From: Coralloluteibacterium thermophilum
Lineage (GTDB): Bacteria; Pseudomonadota; Gammaproteobacteria; Xanthomonadales; Xanthomonadaceae
Assembly (NCBI RefSeq): GCF_042654365.1
Contig: NZ_JBHSGG010000043.1
Location: forward strand, 1-64,000
Length of the DNA stretch: 64,000 bases
Direction of reading: 5' to 3'
Part shown: positions 29,046-36,365 of the stretch, piece after piece
Layout of the letters: each line of letters starts with the position of its first letter
Numbering within the stretch: position 1 is the stretch's first letter
Made by a program: the position numbers and the translations under genes
The notes under the pieces: generated by a model
The model's input: only the letters and a program-made list of their open reading frames with translations
The model's database searches: none
Told to the model about the DNA's origin: nothing

Positions 29046-29075
29046 GAAGAAGGCCCGGCGCGCCGGGCCTTCTTC
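29046..29075 (+). terminator. First terminator hairpin of the GAPDH gene
   Basis: A perfect 14-bp inverted repeat (GAAGAAGGCCCGGC with GCCGGGCCTTCTTC) with a 2-nt centre lies 20 bp after the gap stop. The TTCTTC end provides a partial U tract. Confidence 0.75.
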
Positions 29076-29089
29076 CGTCGCGCAAAGAA

Positions 29090-29115
29090 GAACGCCCCGG
29101 GAGACCGGGGCGTTC
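29090..29115. terminator. Second hairpin after gap, identical to the one after gltA
   Basis: An 11-bp perfect stem with GAGA loop (GAACGCCCCGG with CCGGGGCGTTC), the same 26 nt as at 2469-2494. It lies between the convergent genes gap and the small secreted protein and probably acts on both strands. Confidence 0.7.
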
Positions 29116-29137
29116 GCGTTTCGGGAGGATGCGCCGC

Positions 29138-29527
29138 TTACTCGGCTTCCTCGGTGTCCAGCGCGGCCTCCTGGACCGTGCCGGCCTGGGCGTCGATGCG
29201 CAGCGCGACGCGCGCGCCCTGCGGGTTGACGGCCTCGCCGTTCCAGATCGTGCCGTTCTGCTCCAGGCCGCTGACGTTGGTGTAGCCGGCAGCGTTGAGC
29301 GCCGTTTCCAGCTCGGCCTCGCCGGCGACCACAGGGCCGGACGCGGCGGCCGCAGCGGGATCGGCGACCGGGTCCGCCGGGTTGGCGCTGGTGGCGTCGA
29401 TCGGGTCGGTCGGCGGGGTCGTGTCGACCGGCGGCGGCACCTGGTCCACGGCGCTCTGGGCGTGGGCGAAGCCGGCGAATGCGATCGCGGCGGAGAGGGC
29501 GGCAGCCTTGAGGATGGTGTGCGTCAT
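29138..29527 (-). CDS. Small secreted protein, PepSY-like C-terminal part
   Basis: From ATG 29527 (CGGAGACA upstream) it encodes 129 residues: a signal peptide MTHTILKAAALSAAIAFAGFAHA, then a Pro/Asp/Thr-rich linker of about 50 residues, and a small domain with LETALNAAGYTNVSGLEQNGTIWNGEAVNPQG and VALRIDAQAGTVQEA. The last part resembles PepSY-type modules (the phrase AGYTNVxxLEQxGxxWxxxA), which are often periplasmic and of unclear role. An earlier in-frame start at 29560 has no signal-peptide logic. It converges with gap. Confidence 0.75.
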   Translation of the reverse strand: MTHTILKAAALSAAIAFAGFAHAQSAVDQVPPPVDTTPPTDPIDATSANPADPVADPAAAAASGPVVAGEAELETALNAAGYTNVSGLEQNGTIWNGEAVNPQGARVALRIDAQAGTVQEAALDTEEAE

Positions 29528-29867
29528 GCGTCTGTCTCCGTTGGGAACGAATGCATCCACCGAAGTGCGGATACGGGGCCGAGTCTGTCCGTCCGCGGGT
29601 TAAGTCCCCTTGAAATCGATGCTAATCGCGCGTGATGGGGCGCACTGCATTCACGCATGTGGCGAATCCGGCACGAGGGCTGCAAGGCGTGCGAGGCGGA
29701 GGGAGGAGCGACGGCGGACCTCGCTCCACGCGCCCTCGGTCCTTTCCGTTCGACGTCCCGTTCCTCGCCACCGGTCTTCATGTCCCGCTCCCGCGTGCGC
29801 GGCCGTTTGCCCGCTCCGCGGCGCGACGGGACAATGCCCGCCCCGACCAACCCACCAAGGACGCCGC
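29528..29867. other. Intergenic region before pgk, no gene seen
   Basis: No open frame here has a recognisable protein family, a signal peptide or a good ribosome-binding site. It must hold the promoters of pgk (plus) and the small secreted protein (minus). The only A+T-rich patch is around 29600-29635 (TTGAAATCGATGCTAATC), where a TTGAAA box could be a -35 element, but I see no well-spaced -10. Confidence 0.5.
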
Positions 29868-31043
29868 ATGACCATCCTCCGCATGACCGATCTCGATCTC
29901 GCCGGCAAGCGCGTGCTGATCCGCGAGGACCTGAACGTGCCGGTCAAGGACGGCAAGGTGGGCTCCGACCAGCGCATCGTCGCGGCGCTGCCCACGCTGC
30001 GGTTGGCGCTGGAGAAGGGGGCGGCGGTCCTGGTGACCTCGCACCTCGGGCGTCCGACCGAGGGGCAGTGGAGCGAGGCCGACTCCCTGGCGCCGGTGGC
30101 GCGGCGGCTCTCCGAGCTGCTGGGCCGCGAGGTGCCGCTGGTGCGCGACTGGGTCGACGGGGTCGAGATCGCGCCGGGCGAGATCAAGCTGCTCGAGAAC
30201 TGCCGCATGAACCCCGGCGAGGGCAAGGACGACGAGACGCTGGCGAAGAAGTACGCCGCGCTGTGCGACATCTTCGTCATGGACGCCTTCGGTACGGCGC
30301 ACCGCGCCCAGGCGTCCACCCACGGCGCGATCCGCCACGCGCGGGTGGCCGCGGGCGGGCCGCTGCTGATGGCCGAGCTCGACGCGCTGGCCCGCGCGCT
30401 GGAGAACCCGAAGCGCCCGCTGCTCGCCATCGTCGCCGGCTCCAAGGTCTCGACCAAGCTCGAACTGCTGTCCAGCCTCGTCGCCAAGGTCGACCAGCTG
30501 ATCGTCGGCGGCGGCATCGCCAACACCTTCCTGCTCGCGGCCGGCCATCCGGTGGGCAAGTCGCTGGTCGAGGCCGACCTGGTCGAGACCGCGAAGAAGA
30601 TCGTCGCCGACGCGAAGGCGCGCGGCGCCGAGATCCCGCTGCCGGTCGACGTGGTGGTCGCGCCGGCGTTCAGCGCCGACGCGCCCGCGACCGTGAAGCG
30701 GGTCGAGGAGGTCGGGGCCGACGACATGATCCTCGACATCGGCCCGGAGACCGCGAAGCAGTACGCCGGGCGCGTCGCCGCGGCGGGCAGCGTGGTCTGG
30801 AACGGGCCGGTCGGCGTGTTCGAGTTCGATGCCTTCGGCAAGGGCACCGAGACCCTGGCGCGCGCCATCGCCGCCTCCGACGCCTTCTCCATCGCCGGCG
30901 GCGGCGACACGCTCGCCGCGGTGGACAAGTACGGCATCGAGAAGGACGTGTCCTACATCTCGACCGGCGGCGGCGCCTTCCTCGAGTTCCTCGAAGGCAA
31001 GACCCTGCCGGCGGTGGCGGCGCTGGAGGCCCGCGGCGGTTGA
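29868..31043 (+). CDS. pgk: Phosphoglycerate kinase
   Basis: Phosphoglycerate kinase makes ATP and 3-phosphoglycerate from 1,3-bisphosphoglycerate. The 391 residues show the substrate site VLIREDLNVPVKDG, TSHLGRPTEG, LLENCRMNPGE, DAFGTAHRAQASTHG and the ATP site (VAGSKVSTKLELL, WNGPVGVFEFDAFGKGT, SIAGGGDTLAAV, ISTGGGAFLEFLEG). The ATG at 29868 has AAGGA 6 nt upstream; an internal ATG at 29883 is also possible (MTDLDLAGKRV). The end overlaps the phosphatase start by 4 nt. Confidence 0.96.
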   Translation: MTILRMTDLDLAGKRVLIREDLNVPVKDGKVGSDQRIVAALPTLRLALEKGAAVLVTSHLGRPTEGQWSEADSLAPVARRLSELLGREVPLVRDWVDGVEIAPGEIKLLENCRMNPGEGKDDETLAKKYAALCDIFVMDAFGTAHRAQASTHGAIRHARVAAGGPLLMAELDALARALENPKRPLLAIVAGSKVSTKLELLSSLVAKVDQLIVGGGIANTFLLAAGHPVGKSLVEADLVETAKKIVADAKARGAEIPLPVDVVVAPAFSADAPATVKRVEEVGADDMILDIGPETAKQYAGRVAAAGSVVWNGPVGVFEFDAFGKGTETLARAIAASDAFSIAGGGDTLAAVDKYGIEKDVSYISTGGGAFLEFLEGKTLPAVAALEARGG

Positions 31044-31687
31044 GCGCGCCGCCGCGCACGCTGTTCTTCGACCTCGACGGCACGCTGATCGATTCCGAGG
31101 CGGGCATCCTCGCCGCGGCCCGCGCCGCCCTGGCCGAGCTGGAGGTGGCCGCGCCCGAGCCCGGAGCCATGCGCAGCTGGATCGGCCCGCCGATCCGCGA
31201 CAGCTTCGCGCCGCTGCTGCTGCACGACCCCGCGCGGGTGGAGCTCGCCGTGGCGCTGTACCGCGCCCGCTATGCCGAGAGCGGCTGGCGCATGCACACG
31301 GTCTACCCGGGGATCGAGGCGGCGGTGCGCGGCCTCCACGCGCGTGGGCACCGGCTGGCGGTGGTCACGGCCAAGCTGGACGCGCACGCGCAGCGCGTGG
31401 TCGGTGCGCTGCCCTTCGGCGACCGCTTCGAGACCGTCGTGGGCGCGAGCGAGGACGGCTCGCGGGTCGCCAAGGCCGATCTGGTCGCCGAGGCCCTGCG
31501 CCGGCTCTCCGTCCGCGGCGCAGAGGCATGCATGATCGGCGACCGCCGCTACGACATGGAGGGCGCACGCGCGCACGGCCTGCGCGCCGTCGGCGTGCTC
31601 TGGGGGTTCGGAGACGGGACCGAGCTGCGGGCGGCCGGCGCGCACGCCCTGGCGGACGCGCCGGAGGCGCTCCCCGGCCTCGTCTGA
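31040..31687 (+). CDS. HAD-family phosphatase (phosphoglycolate phosphatase-like)
   Basis: The 215-residue protein starts with TTG, whose codon overlaps the pgk stop (TTGA), so it is probably translationally coupled. HAD motifs are present: FFDLDGTLIDSE near residue 10 with nucleophile Asp, VVTAKLDAHAQ (motif II Thr), a Lys in KADLVAEAL, and MIGDRRYDMEGARAHG (motif IV). The cap domain is the small helical type found in Gph/YqaB-like enzymes. The neighbours are glycolytic; repair of a phosphorylated side product is possible but not shown by sequence. Confidence 0.85.
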   Translation: MSAPPRTLFFDLDGTLIDSEAGILAAARAALAELEVAAPEPGAMRSWIGPPIRDSFAPLLLHDPARVELAVALYRARYAESGWRMHTVYPGIEAAVRGLHARGHRLAVVTAKLDAHAQRVVGALPFGDRFETVVGASEDGSRVAKADLVAEALRRLSVRGAEACMIGDRRYDMEGARAHGLRAVGVLWGFGDGTELRAAGAHALADAPEALPGLV

Positions 31688-31806
31688 GGCCTGGAGCGGG
31701 GCGGTGCGGCGCTGCCGGCGCGACATGCGACGACGTATGTATGACACCGGTCGCAATCGCGCCGCGCCGCTGTGCTAGCTTCCCGCTTCCAGAACAGGGA
31801 GCCACG

Positions 31807-33273
31807 ATGACCGCACCCCTCCGCCGCACCAAGATCCTCGCCACGCTCGGCCCGGCCACGGACGCCCCCGGCGTCCTCGAAGGCATCATCCGCGCCGGTG
31901 TCGACGTCGTCCGCCTGAACTTCTCGCACGGGACGCCGGCCGACCACGCCGCGCGCGTGCAGGCGATCCGCGAGATCGCCCAGCGCCTGGACCGCGAGGT
32001 GGCGGTGCTGGCCGACCTGCAGGGCCCGAAGATCCGCATCGAGAAGTTCGCCGAGGGCAAGGTCGCGCTCGAGGCCGGCCAGCGCTTCGACCTGGTGGCC
32101 CGCGCAGACGTGCCCCCGGGCGACGCGACCCAGGTGGGCGTGAGCTATCTCGGCCTGGTGGACGACGTGCGCGCCGGCGACATCCTGGCCCTGGACGACG
32201 GGCTGGTGACGCTCGAGGTCGAGGCGGTCGAAGGCGAGCGCGTGCGCACCCGCGTGGTGACCAGCGGCGTGCTCTCCAACCGCAAGGGCGTCAACAAGAT
32301 CGGCGGCGGGCTCGCGCTGGGCGCGCTGACCGACGACGACCGCGCGCACATCCGCATCGCCGCCGAGCTGGGCGTGGACTTCCTCGCCGTCTCGTTCTGC
32401 CGCAACGCCGCCGACATCGAGGAGGCGCGCGCGCTGGCGCGCGCGGCCGGAAGCCACGCCTGGATCGTCGCCAAGATCGAGCGCGCCGAGGCCATCGACA
32501 ACCTGGTGGAGATCATCGAGGCGTCGGACGTGATCATGGTCGCGCGCGGCGACCTGGGGGTGGAGGTCGGCGACGCCGAGCTGCCGGGCCTGCAGAAGGA
32601 CATCATCCGCAAGACGGTCGAGCGCAACCGCATCGTCATCACCGCCACCCAGATGCTGCAGTCCATGGTGGACAGCCCGATCCCGACCCGAGCCGAGGTC
32701 ATGGACGTGGCCAACGCCATCATCGACGGCACCGATGCGGTGATGCTCTCGGCCGAGACCGCGGCCGGGCAGTACCCGGTGCGCGCGGTGGAGGCCATGG
32801 CCCGCATCTGCGTGGGGGCCGAGCGCCAGTTCAAGCACGACACCGACTTCGAGGCCGCCCCGCGCAACCTGGAGCGCGCGGACCAGGCCATCGCCATGGC
32901 GGCGATGTTCCTGACCGGGCACATCAGCGTCCGCGCCATCGTGGCGCTGACCGAGTCCGGGGGCACGGCACGCTTCCTGTCGCGCTTCCGCTCCCACGCG
33001 ACCATCTACGCGCTCACCCACGACCCCGCCGCGCGCCGGCGGATGGCGATGATGCGCGACGTCTTCCCCATCGACTTCGACGCGCGCGGCATGCGCATCC
33101 GCGAGGCGGCGCGCGCGGCGGTCGGCCAGCTGCACGCCGCCGGCCTGCTGCACGTCGGCGACCGGCTCATGCTCACCAACGGCGACCACATGGGCCAGCT
33201 CGGCGCGACCAACACCCTGCGCCTGCTGGAGGTGGACGAGAACGGACTGGCGACGACGCTGGGCGATCTCTGA
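31807..33273 (+). CDS. pyk: Pyruvate kinase
   Basis: Pyruvate kinase converts phosphoenolpyruvate and ADP to pyruvate and ATP. The 488 residues contain TKILATLGPATD, VVRLNFSHG, LADLQGPKIRIEKF, the catalytic Lys segment WIVAKIERAEAIDNL, MVARGDLGVEVG and TATQMLQSMVDSPIPTRAEVMDVANAIIDGTDAVMLSAETAAGQYP. The C-terminal domain (GHISVRAIVALTESGGTARFLSRFR) is the allosteric region. CAGGGAG lies just before the ATG. Between pgk-phosphatase and aldolase on the same strand. Confidence 0.96.
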   Translation: MTAPLRRTKILATLGPATDAPGVLEGIIRAGVDVVRLNFSHGTPADHAARVQAIREIAQRLDREVAVLADLQGPKIRIEKFAEGKVALEAGQRFDLVARADVPPGDATQVGVSYLGLVDDVRAGDILALDDGLVTLEVEAVEGERVRTRVVTSGVLSNRKGVNKIGGGLALGALTDDDRAHIRIAAELGVDFLAVSFCRNAADIEEARALARAAGSHAWIVAKIERAEAIDNLVEIIEASDVIMVARGDLGVEVGDAELPGLQKDIIRKTVERNRIVITATQMLQSMVDSPIPTRAEVMDVANAIIDGTDAVMLSAETAAGQYPVRAVEAMARICVGAERQFKHDTDFEAAPRNLERADQAIAMAAMFLTGHISVRAIVALTESGGTARFLSRFRSHATIYALTHDPAARRRMAMMRDVFPIDFDARGMRIREAARAAVGQLHAAGLLHVGDRLMLTNGDHMGQLGATNTLRLLEVDENGLATTLGDL

Positions 33274-33387
33274 GGGCAGCGCCGCGGGCACCGCCGCGGC
33301 GCGCCGACGACGCAGCGTGCGGCGCCCGGCGCCGCGCGCGGTTGCCGCGTGGGCTGGATTCGACGGCGTCTCCACTGGAGCGGGGGC

Positions 33388-33393
33388 TATACT
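33388..33393 (+). promoter_or_regulatory. Candidate -10 box of the aldolase gene
   Basis: TATACT, five of six bases of consensus, lies 43 bp before the aldolase start and is followed by a T7 run. No good -35 sits 16-18 bp upstream (TTCGAC is 23 bp away). Confidence 0.3.
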
Positions 33394-33435
33394 CCTGCGG
33401 TTTTTTTCACCCACCGCCGTCAGGACCCACCACAC

Positions 33436-34446
33436 ATGAGCATCGAACAGCTTGCCGAAACCGCACAGGCCATGGTCGCCCGCGGCAAGGGCATCATCGC
33501 GATCGACGAATCCACCGGCACCATCCAGAAGCGCTTCGACTCCGTCGGCATCGAGAACACCGAGGAGAACCGCCGCGCCTACCGCGAGATGCTGCTGACG
33601 ACGCCGAAGCTGGGCGACTACGTCTCCGGCGCGATCCTGTTCGACGAGACCCTGCGGCAGAAGACCGTCGACGGCACGCCCTTCGTCGAGGTCATGAAGA
33701 AGGCGGGCATCATCCCGGGCATCAAGGTCGACGCCGGCGCCAAGCCGCTGGCCGGCTGCCCCGGCGAGCTGGTCACCGAGGGTCTCGACGGCCTGCGCGA
33801 GCGCCTCGAGGAGTACTACCGGCTCGGCGCCCGCTTCGCCAAGTGGCGCGCGGTCATCAACATCGGCGAGGACATCCCCTCCGGCACCTGCATCGAGGCC
33901 AACGCGCACGCGCTCGCGCGCTACGCGGCGCTCTGCCAGGAGCAGGGCCTGGTGCCGATGGTGGAGCCGGAGGTGATCATGGACGGCGACCACGACATCC
34001 AGACCTGCTACGAGGTGACCGAGGCCACCCTGCGCTCGCTGTTCGGCGCGCTCTACGAGCAGAACGTCATGCTCGAGGGCACCATCCTCAAGGCGTCCAT
34101 GGTCGTCTCCGGCAAGGACTGCCCGGAGCAGGCGGACGTCGAGGAAGTGGCCGAGGCCACCCTGATGTGCCTGAAGTCCACCGTGCCGGCGATCCTCCCG
34201 GGCATCGTGTTCCTCTCCGGCGGGCAGAGCGACGAGAAGGCCACGGCCCACCTCAACGCCATGAACCAGCCGGGCCTCAACAACCCGTGGCCGCTGTCGT
34301 TCTCCTACGGCCGCGCCATGCAGTCGGCGGCGCTCAAGATCTGGGCGCAGGACCTCAAGGCCAACGTCGGCAAGGCGCAGGAGACGGTCTACGCCCGCGC
34401 CCGGGACAACGGCCTGGCGGCCCTCGGCGAGTGGCCGGGCGCCTGA
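33436..34446 (+). CDS. Fructose-bisphosphate aldolase, class I (eukaryotic type)
   Basis: The enzyme cleaves fructose-1,6-bisphosphate by a Schiff-base mechanism, without a metal. The 336 residues resemble vertebrate and plant aldolases rather than the metal-dependent class II: GIIAIDESTGTIQKRF near the start, GIKVDAGAKPLAG, FAKWRAVINIG, MVEPEVIMDGDH, and the Schiff-base Lys in LEGTILKASMV. SGGQSDEKATAHLNAMN and SYGRAMQ close the phosphate site. The ATG at 33436 (MSIEQLAETAQAM) was chosen because homologues begin here. A strong terminator follows. Confidence 0.94.
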   Translation: MSIEQLAETAQAMVARGKGIIAIDESTGTIQKRFDSVGIENTEENRRAYREMLLTTPKLGDYVSGAILFDETLRQKTVDGTPFVEVMKKAGIIPGIKVDAGAKPLAGCPGELVTEGLDGLRERLEEYYRLGARFAKWRAVINIGEDIPSGTCIEANAHALARYAALCQEQGLVPMVEPEVIMDGDHDIQTCYEVTEATLRSLFGALYEQNVMLEGTILKASMVVSGKDCPEQADVEEVAEATLMCLKSTVPAILPGIVFLSGGQSDEKATAHLNAMNQPGLNNPWPLSFSYGRAMQSAALKIWAQDLKANVGKAQETVYARARDNGLAALGEWPGA

Positions 34447-34469
34447 TCGCGCAGGGCTGGACCCGCTTG

Positions 34470-34502
34470 GCGACAGGGCGCTCCGGCGCCCTGTCGCGTT
34501 TT
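34470..34502 (+). terminator. Terminator after the aldolase gene
   Basis: A perfect 12-bp stem (GCGACAGGGCGC with GCGCCCTGTCGC) with a TCCG loop is followed by GTTTT. It ends at the stop codon of the convergent macrodomain gene. Confidence 0.85.
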
Positions 34503-35023
34503 CACGAGGCCGCGGCGTCCAGGGCGGCGCGGAAGATCCCGAGCAGCCGGTCGTCGAAGAGGCAGAGGGTGACGTCCGCACCGCCAGCGTGGTCGCGGAG
34601 GGCCGCGATGGCGACCTGCGCCGCCAGCGCGGCGGGATAGCCGTAGACGCCGCAGCTGATCGCCGGGAAGGCGATGGTGCCGACGCCGTGGGCGGCGGCC
34701 AGCGCGAGGCTGTTGCGGTAGCACGCGCGGAGGAGGGCGGGCTCGTCGTGCCCGCCGCCGCGCCAGACCGGGCCCACGGTGTGGATCACGTAGCGCGCCG
34801 GCAGCCGGTGCGCGCCGGTCAGGCGCGCCTCCCCCGTGGGGCAGCGGACGCCCGGCGCGACTTCCGGCAGCGCCCGGCATTCCGCCAGGAGCCCGGGCCC
34901 GGCCGCCGCATGGATGGCGCCGTCCACGCCGCCGCCGCCGAGCAGGGCGGGGTTCGCCGCGTTCACGATGGCATCCCGGGCGAGGCGGGTGATGTCGCCC
35001 TGCACGAGGCGAACGTGCGCCAT
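34502..35023 (-). CDS. Macrodomain protein (YmdB-like O-acetyl-ADP-ribose deacetylase)
   Basis: The 173-residue protein is a single macrodomain, which binds ADP-ribose and in bacterial YmdB-type proteins removes acetyl or ADP-ribosyl groups. VRLVQGDITRLARDAIVNAANPALLGGGGVDGAIHAAAG carries the catalytic Asn and Gly-rich loop, and TVGPVWRGG with IAFPAISCGVYGYP forms the second ligand loop. AAGGAG lies 6 nt before the chosen ATG at 35023; a longer in-frame start at 35080 has no family match. No NAD-dependent partner or toxin is next to it. Confidence 0.93.
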   Translation of the reverse strand: MAHVRLVQGDITRLARDAIVNAANPALLGGGGVDGAIHAAAGPGLLAECRALPEVAPGVRCPTGEARLTGAHRLPARYVIHTVGPVWRGGGHDEPALLRACYRNSLALAAAHGVGTIAFPAISCGVYGYPAALAAQVAIAALRDHAGGADVTLCLFDDRLLGIFRAALDAAAS

Positions 35024-35236
35024 GCGCGTCTCCTTCCTGTTCCGCGACCGGCCCGGGGGCGTACCCCCACCTTTCGTCACGCTCGCCCGTCACGTCCGCC
35101 ACCTAGAATCGCGGTCCTCCGCCGCCGCGGTCCTGCGCGACGGAAACCGTGCCGGCGGCGCGTTCCAAGCGCGATCGTCGTCGCGATGGAACCGCCACCT
35201 CCTTCCGCGGTCAAGCCTCCAGACCCAAGAACCTCG

Positions 35237-36355
35237 ATGTCCATGATCTCCAAGCGACGCTCCGCCGCCGCCTTCGCTGCGCTCGCCGTCCTCCTTCTCA
35301 CCGCCGGCTGCCGCGACTCGGGAGCGCCGTCGGGCGGTCCTGGCGGAATGCCGCCGGCCGTCGTGACCGTGCAGGAGATGCAGCCCACGGCCTGGCGCGA
35401 CAGCATCCAGGCGCTCGGCACCACCCGCGCGAACGAATCGGTCACCATCACGGCCAAGGTCAACGAGACCGTGCGCAGGGTGAACTTCGAGAGCGGCGAC
35501 GCCGTCCGCGCCGGGCAGCTGCTGGTGGACCTCTCCGGCAACACCCAGCTGGCCGAGCTCGAGGAGGCGCGTGCCGCCTACGAGGAAGCCGAGCGGCTGT
35601 TCCGGCGCAACCAGGAGCTCGCCGCGCGCCAGCTGGTGGCCGAAAGCGCGCTCGACGCGCAGCGGGCCGTCCGCGATGCGGCCCGCGCCCGCATGGAGCA
35701 GGTGCGCGCCCAGCTGGGCGACCGTGCGATCACCGCCCCGTTCGACGGCGTCCTCGGCCTGCGCCAGGTCAGCCCGGGCGCGCTGGTCACGCCCGGCACG
35801 CCCATCGCCAACCTCGACGACATCTCGATCATGAAGGTCGACTTCTCGGTGCCCGAGGTCTTCCTCGGCCAGATCGGCCGCGGCCAGGCGGTGACCGCCC
35901 GCAGCGCGGCCTTCCGGGACCTGGAGTTCCAGGGCGAGGTGATGTCGCTGGACTCGCGCGTCGATCCGGTCAGCCGCGCGGTGACGGTCCGCGCCGAGTT
36001 CCCCAATCCCGACGGCGTCCTCCGCCCGGGCATGCTGATGACGGTCGACCTGCTGCAGCCGGAGCGCCAGGTGCTGGCGCTGCCGGAGATCGCGCTGGTG
36101 CAGATCGGCCGCGAGGCCTCGGTGTTCCGCGTGGACGAGAACCAGATCGTCACCCAGGTGCCGGTGACGGTCGGCGCGCGTCGCCGGGGCGAGGTCGAGA
36201 TCGTCGAGGGCCTGGCCGCTGGGGACCGCGTGGTGATCGACGGCACGGTGAAGCTGCGCAGCGGCATGACCATCGACCCGCGCCCGCGCGGCACCGCGTC
36301 CGGCTCCGAGCACGCGCCCGTCCAGGGCGGCGCCGCGCCGGCCGTCTCGCCCTGA
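35237..36355 (+). CDS. RND efflux periplasmic adaptor lipoprotein (membrane fusion protein)
   Basis: The protein links the inner-membrane RND pump to an outer-membrane channel. From ATG 35237 it has 372 residues with a lipoprotein signal (LLLTAGC, lipidated Cys near residue 24). The order is beta barrel, lipoyl and hairpin: GTTRANESVTITAKVNETVRRVNFESGDAVRAGQLLV, a helical hairpin around 95-150, then APFDGVLGLRQVSPGALVTPG. Followed 10 bp later by the pump gene. A TAGAAT box at 35104 may be a -10. Drug or solvent specificity cannot be inferred. Confidence 0.92.
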   Translation: MSMISKRRSAAAFAALAVLLLTAGCRDSGAPSGGPGGMPPAVVTVQEMQPTAWRDSIQALGTTRANESVTITAKVNETVRRVNFESGDAVRAGQLLVDLSGNTQLAELEEARAAYEEAERLFRRNQELAARQLVAESALDAQRAVRDAARARMEQVRAQLGDRAITAPFDGVLGLRQVSPGALVTPGTPIANLDDISIMKVDFSVPEVFLGQIGRGQAVTARSAAFRDLEFQGEVMSLDSRVDPVSRAVTVRAEFPNPDGVLRPGMLMTVDLLQPERQVLALPEIALVQIGREASVFRVDENQIVTQVPVTVGARRRGEVEIVEGLAAGDRVVIDGTVKLRSGMTIDPRPRGTASGSEHAPVQGGAAPAVSP

Positions 36356-36365
36356 GTCCCGCCCC

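Noticed and set aside
33274..33340. G+C-rich inverted repeats after pyk
   Set aside because: The stems are imperfect and no T tract follows, so a terminator could not be supported.
31549..34581. A 1010-codon minus-strand frame opposite pyk and the aldolase gene
   Set aside because: Shadow of two real genes with clear active-site motifs; no ribosome-binding site or family match.
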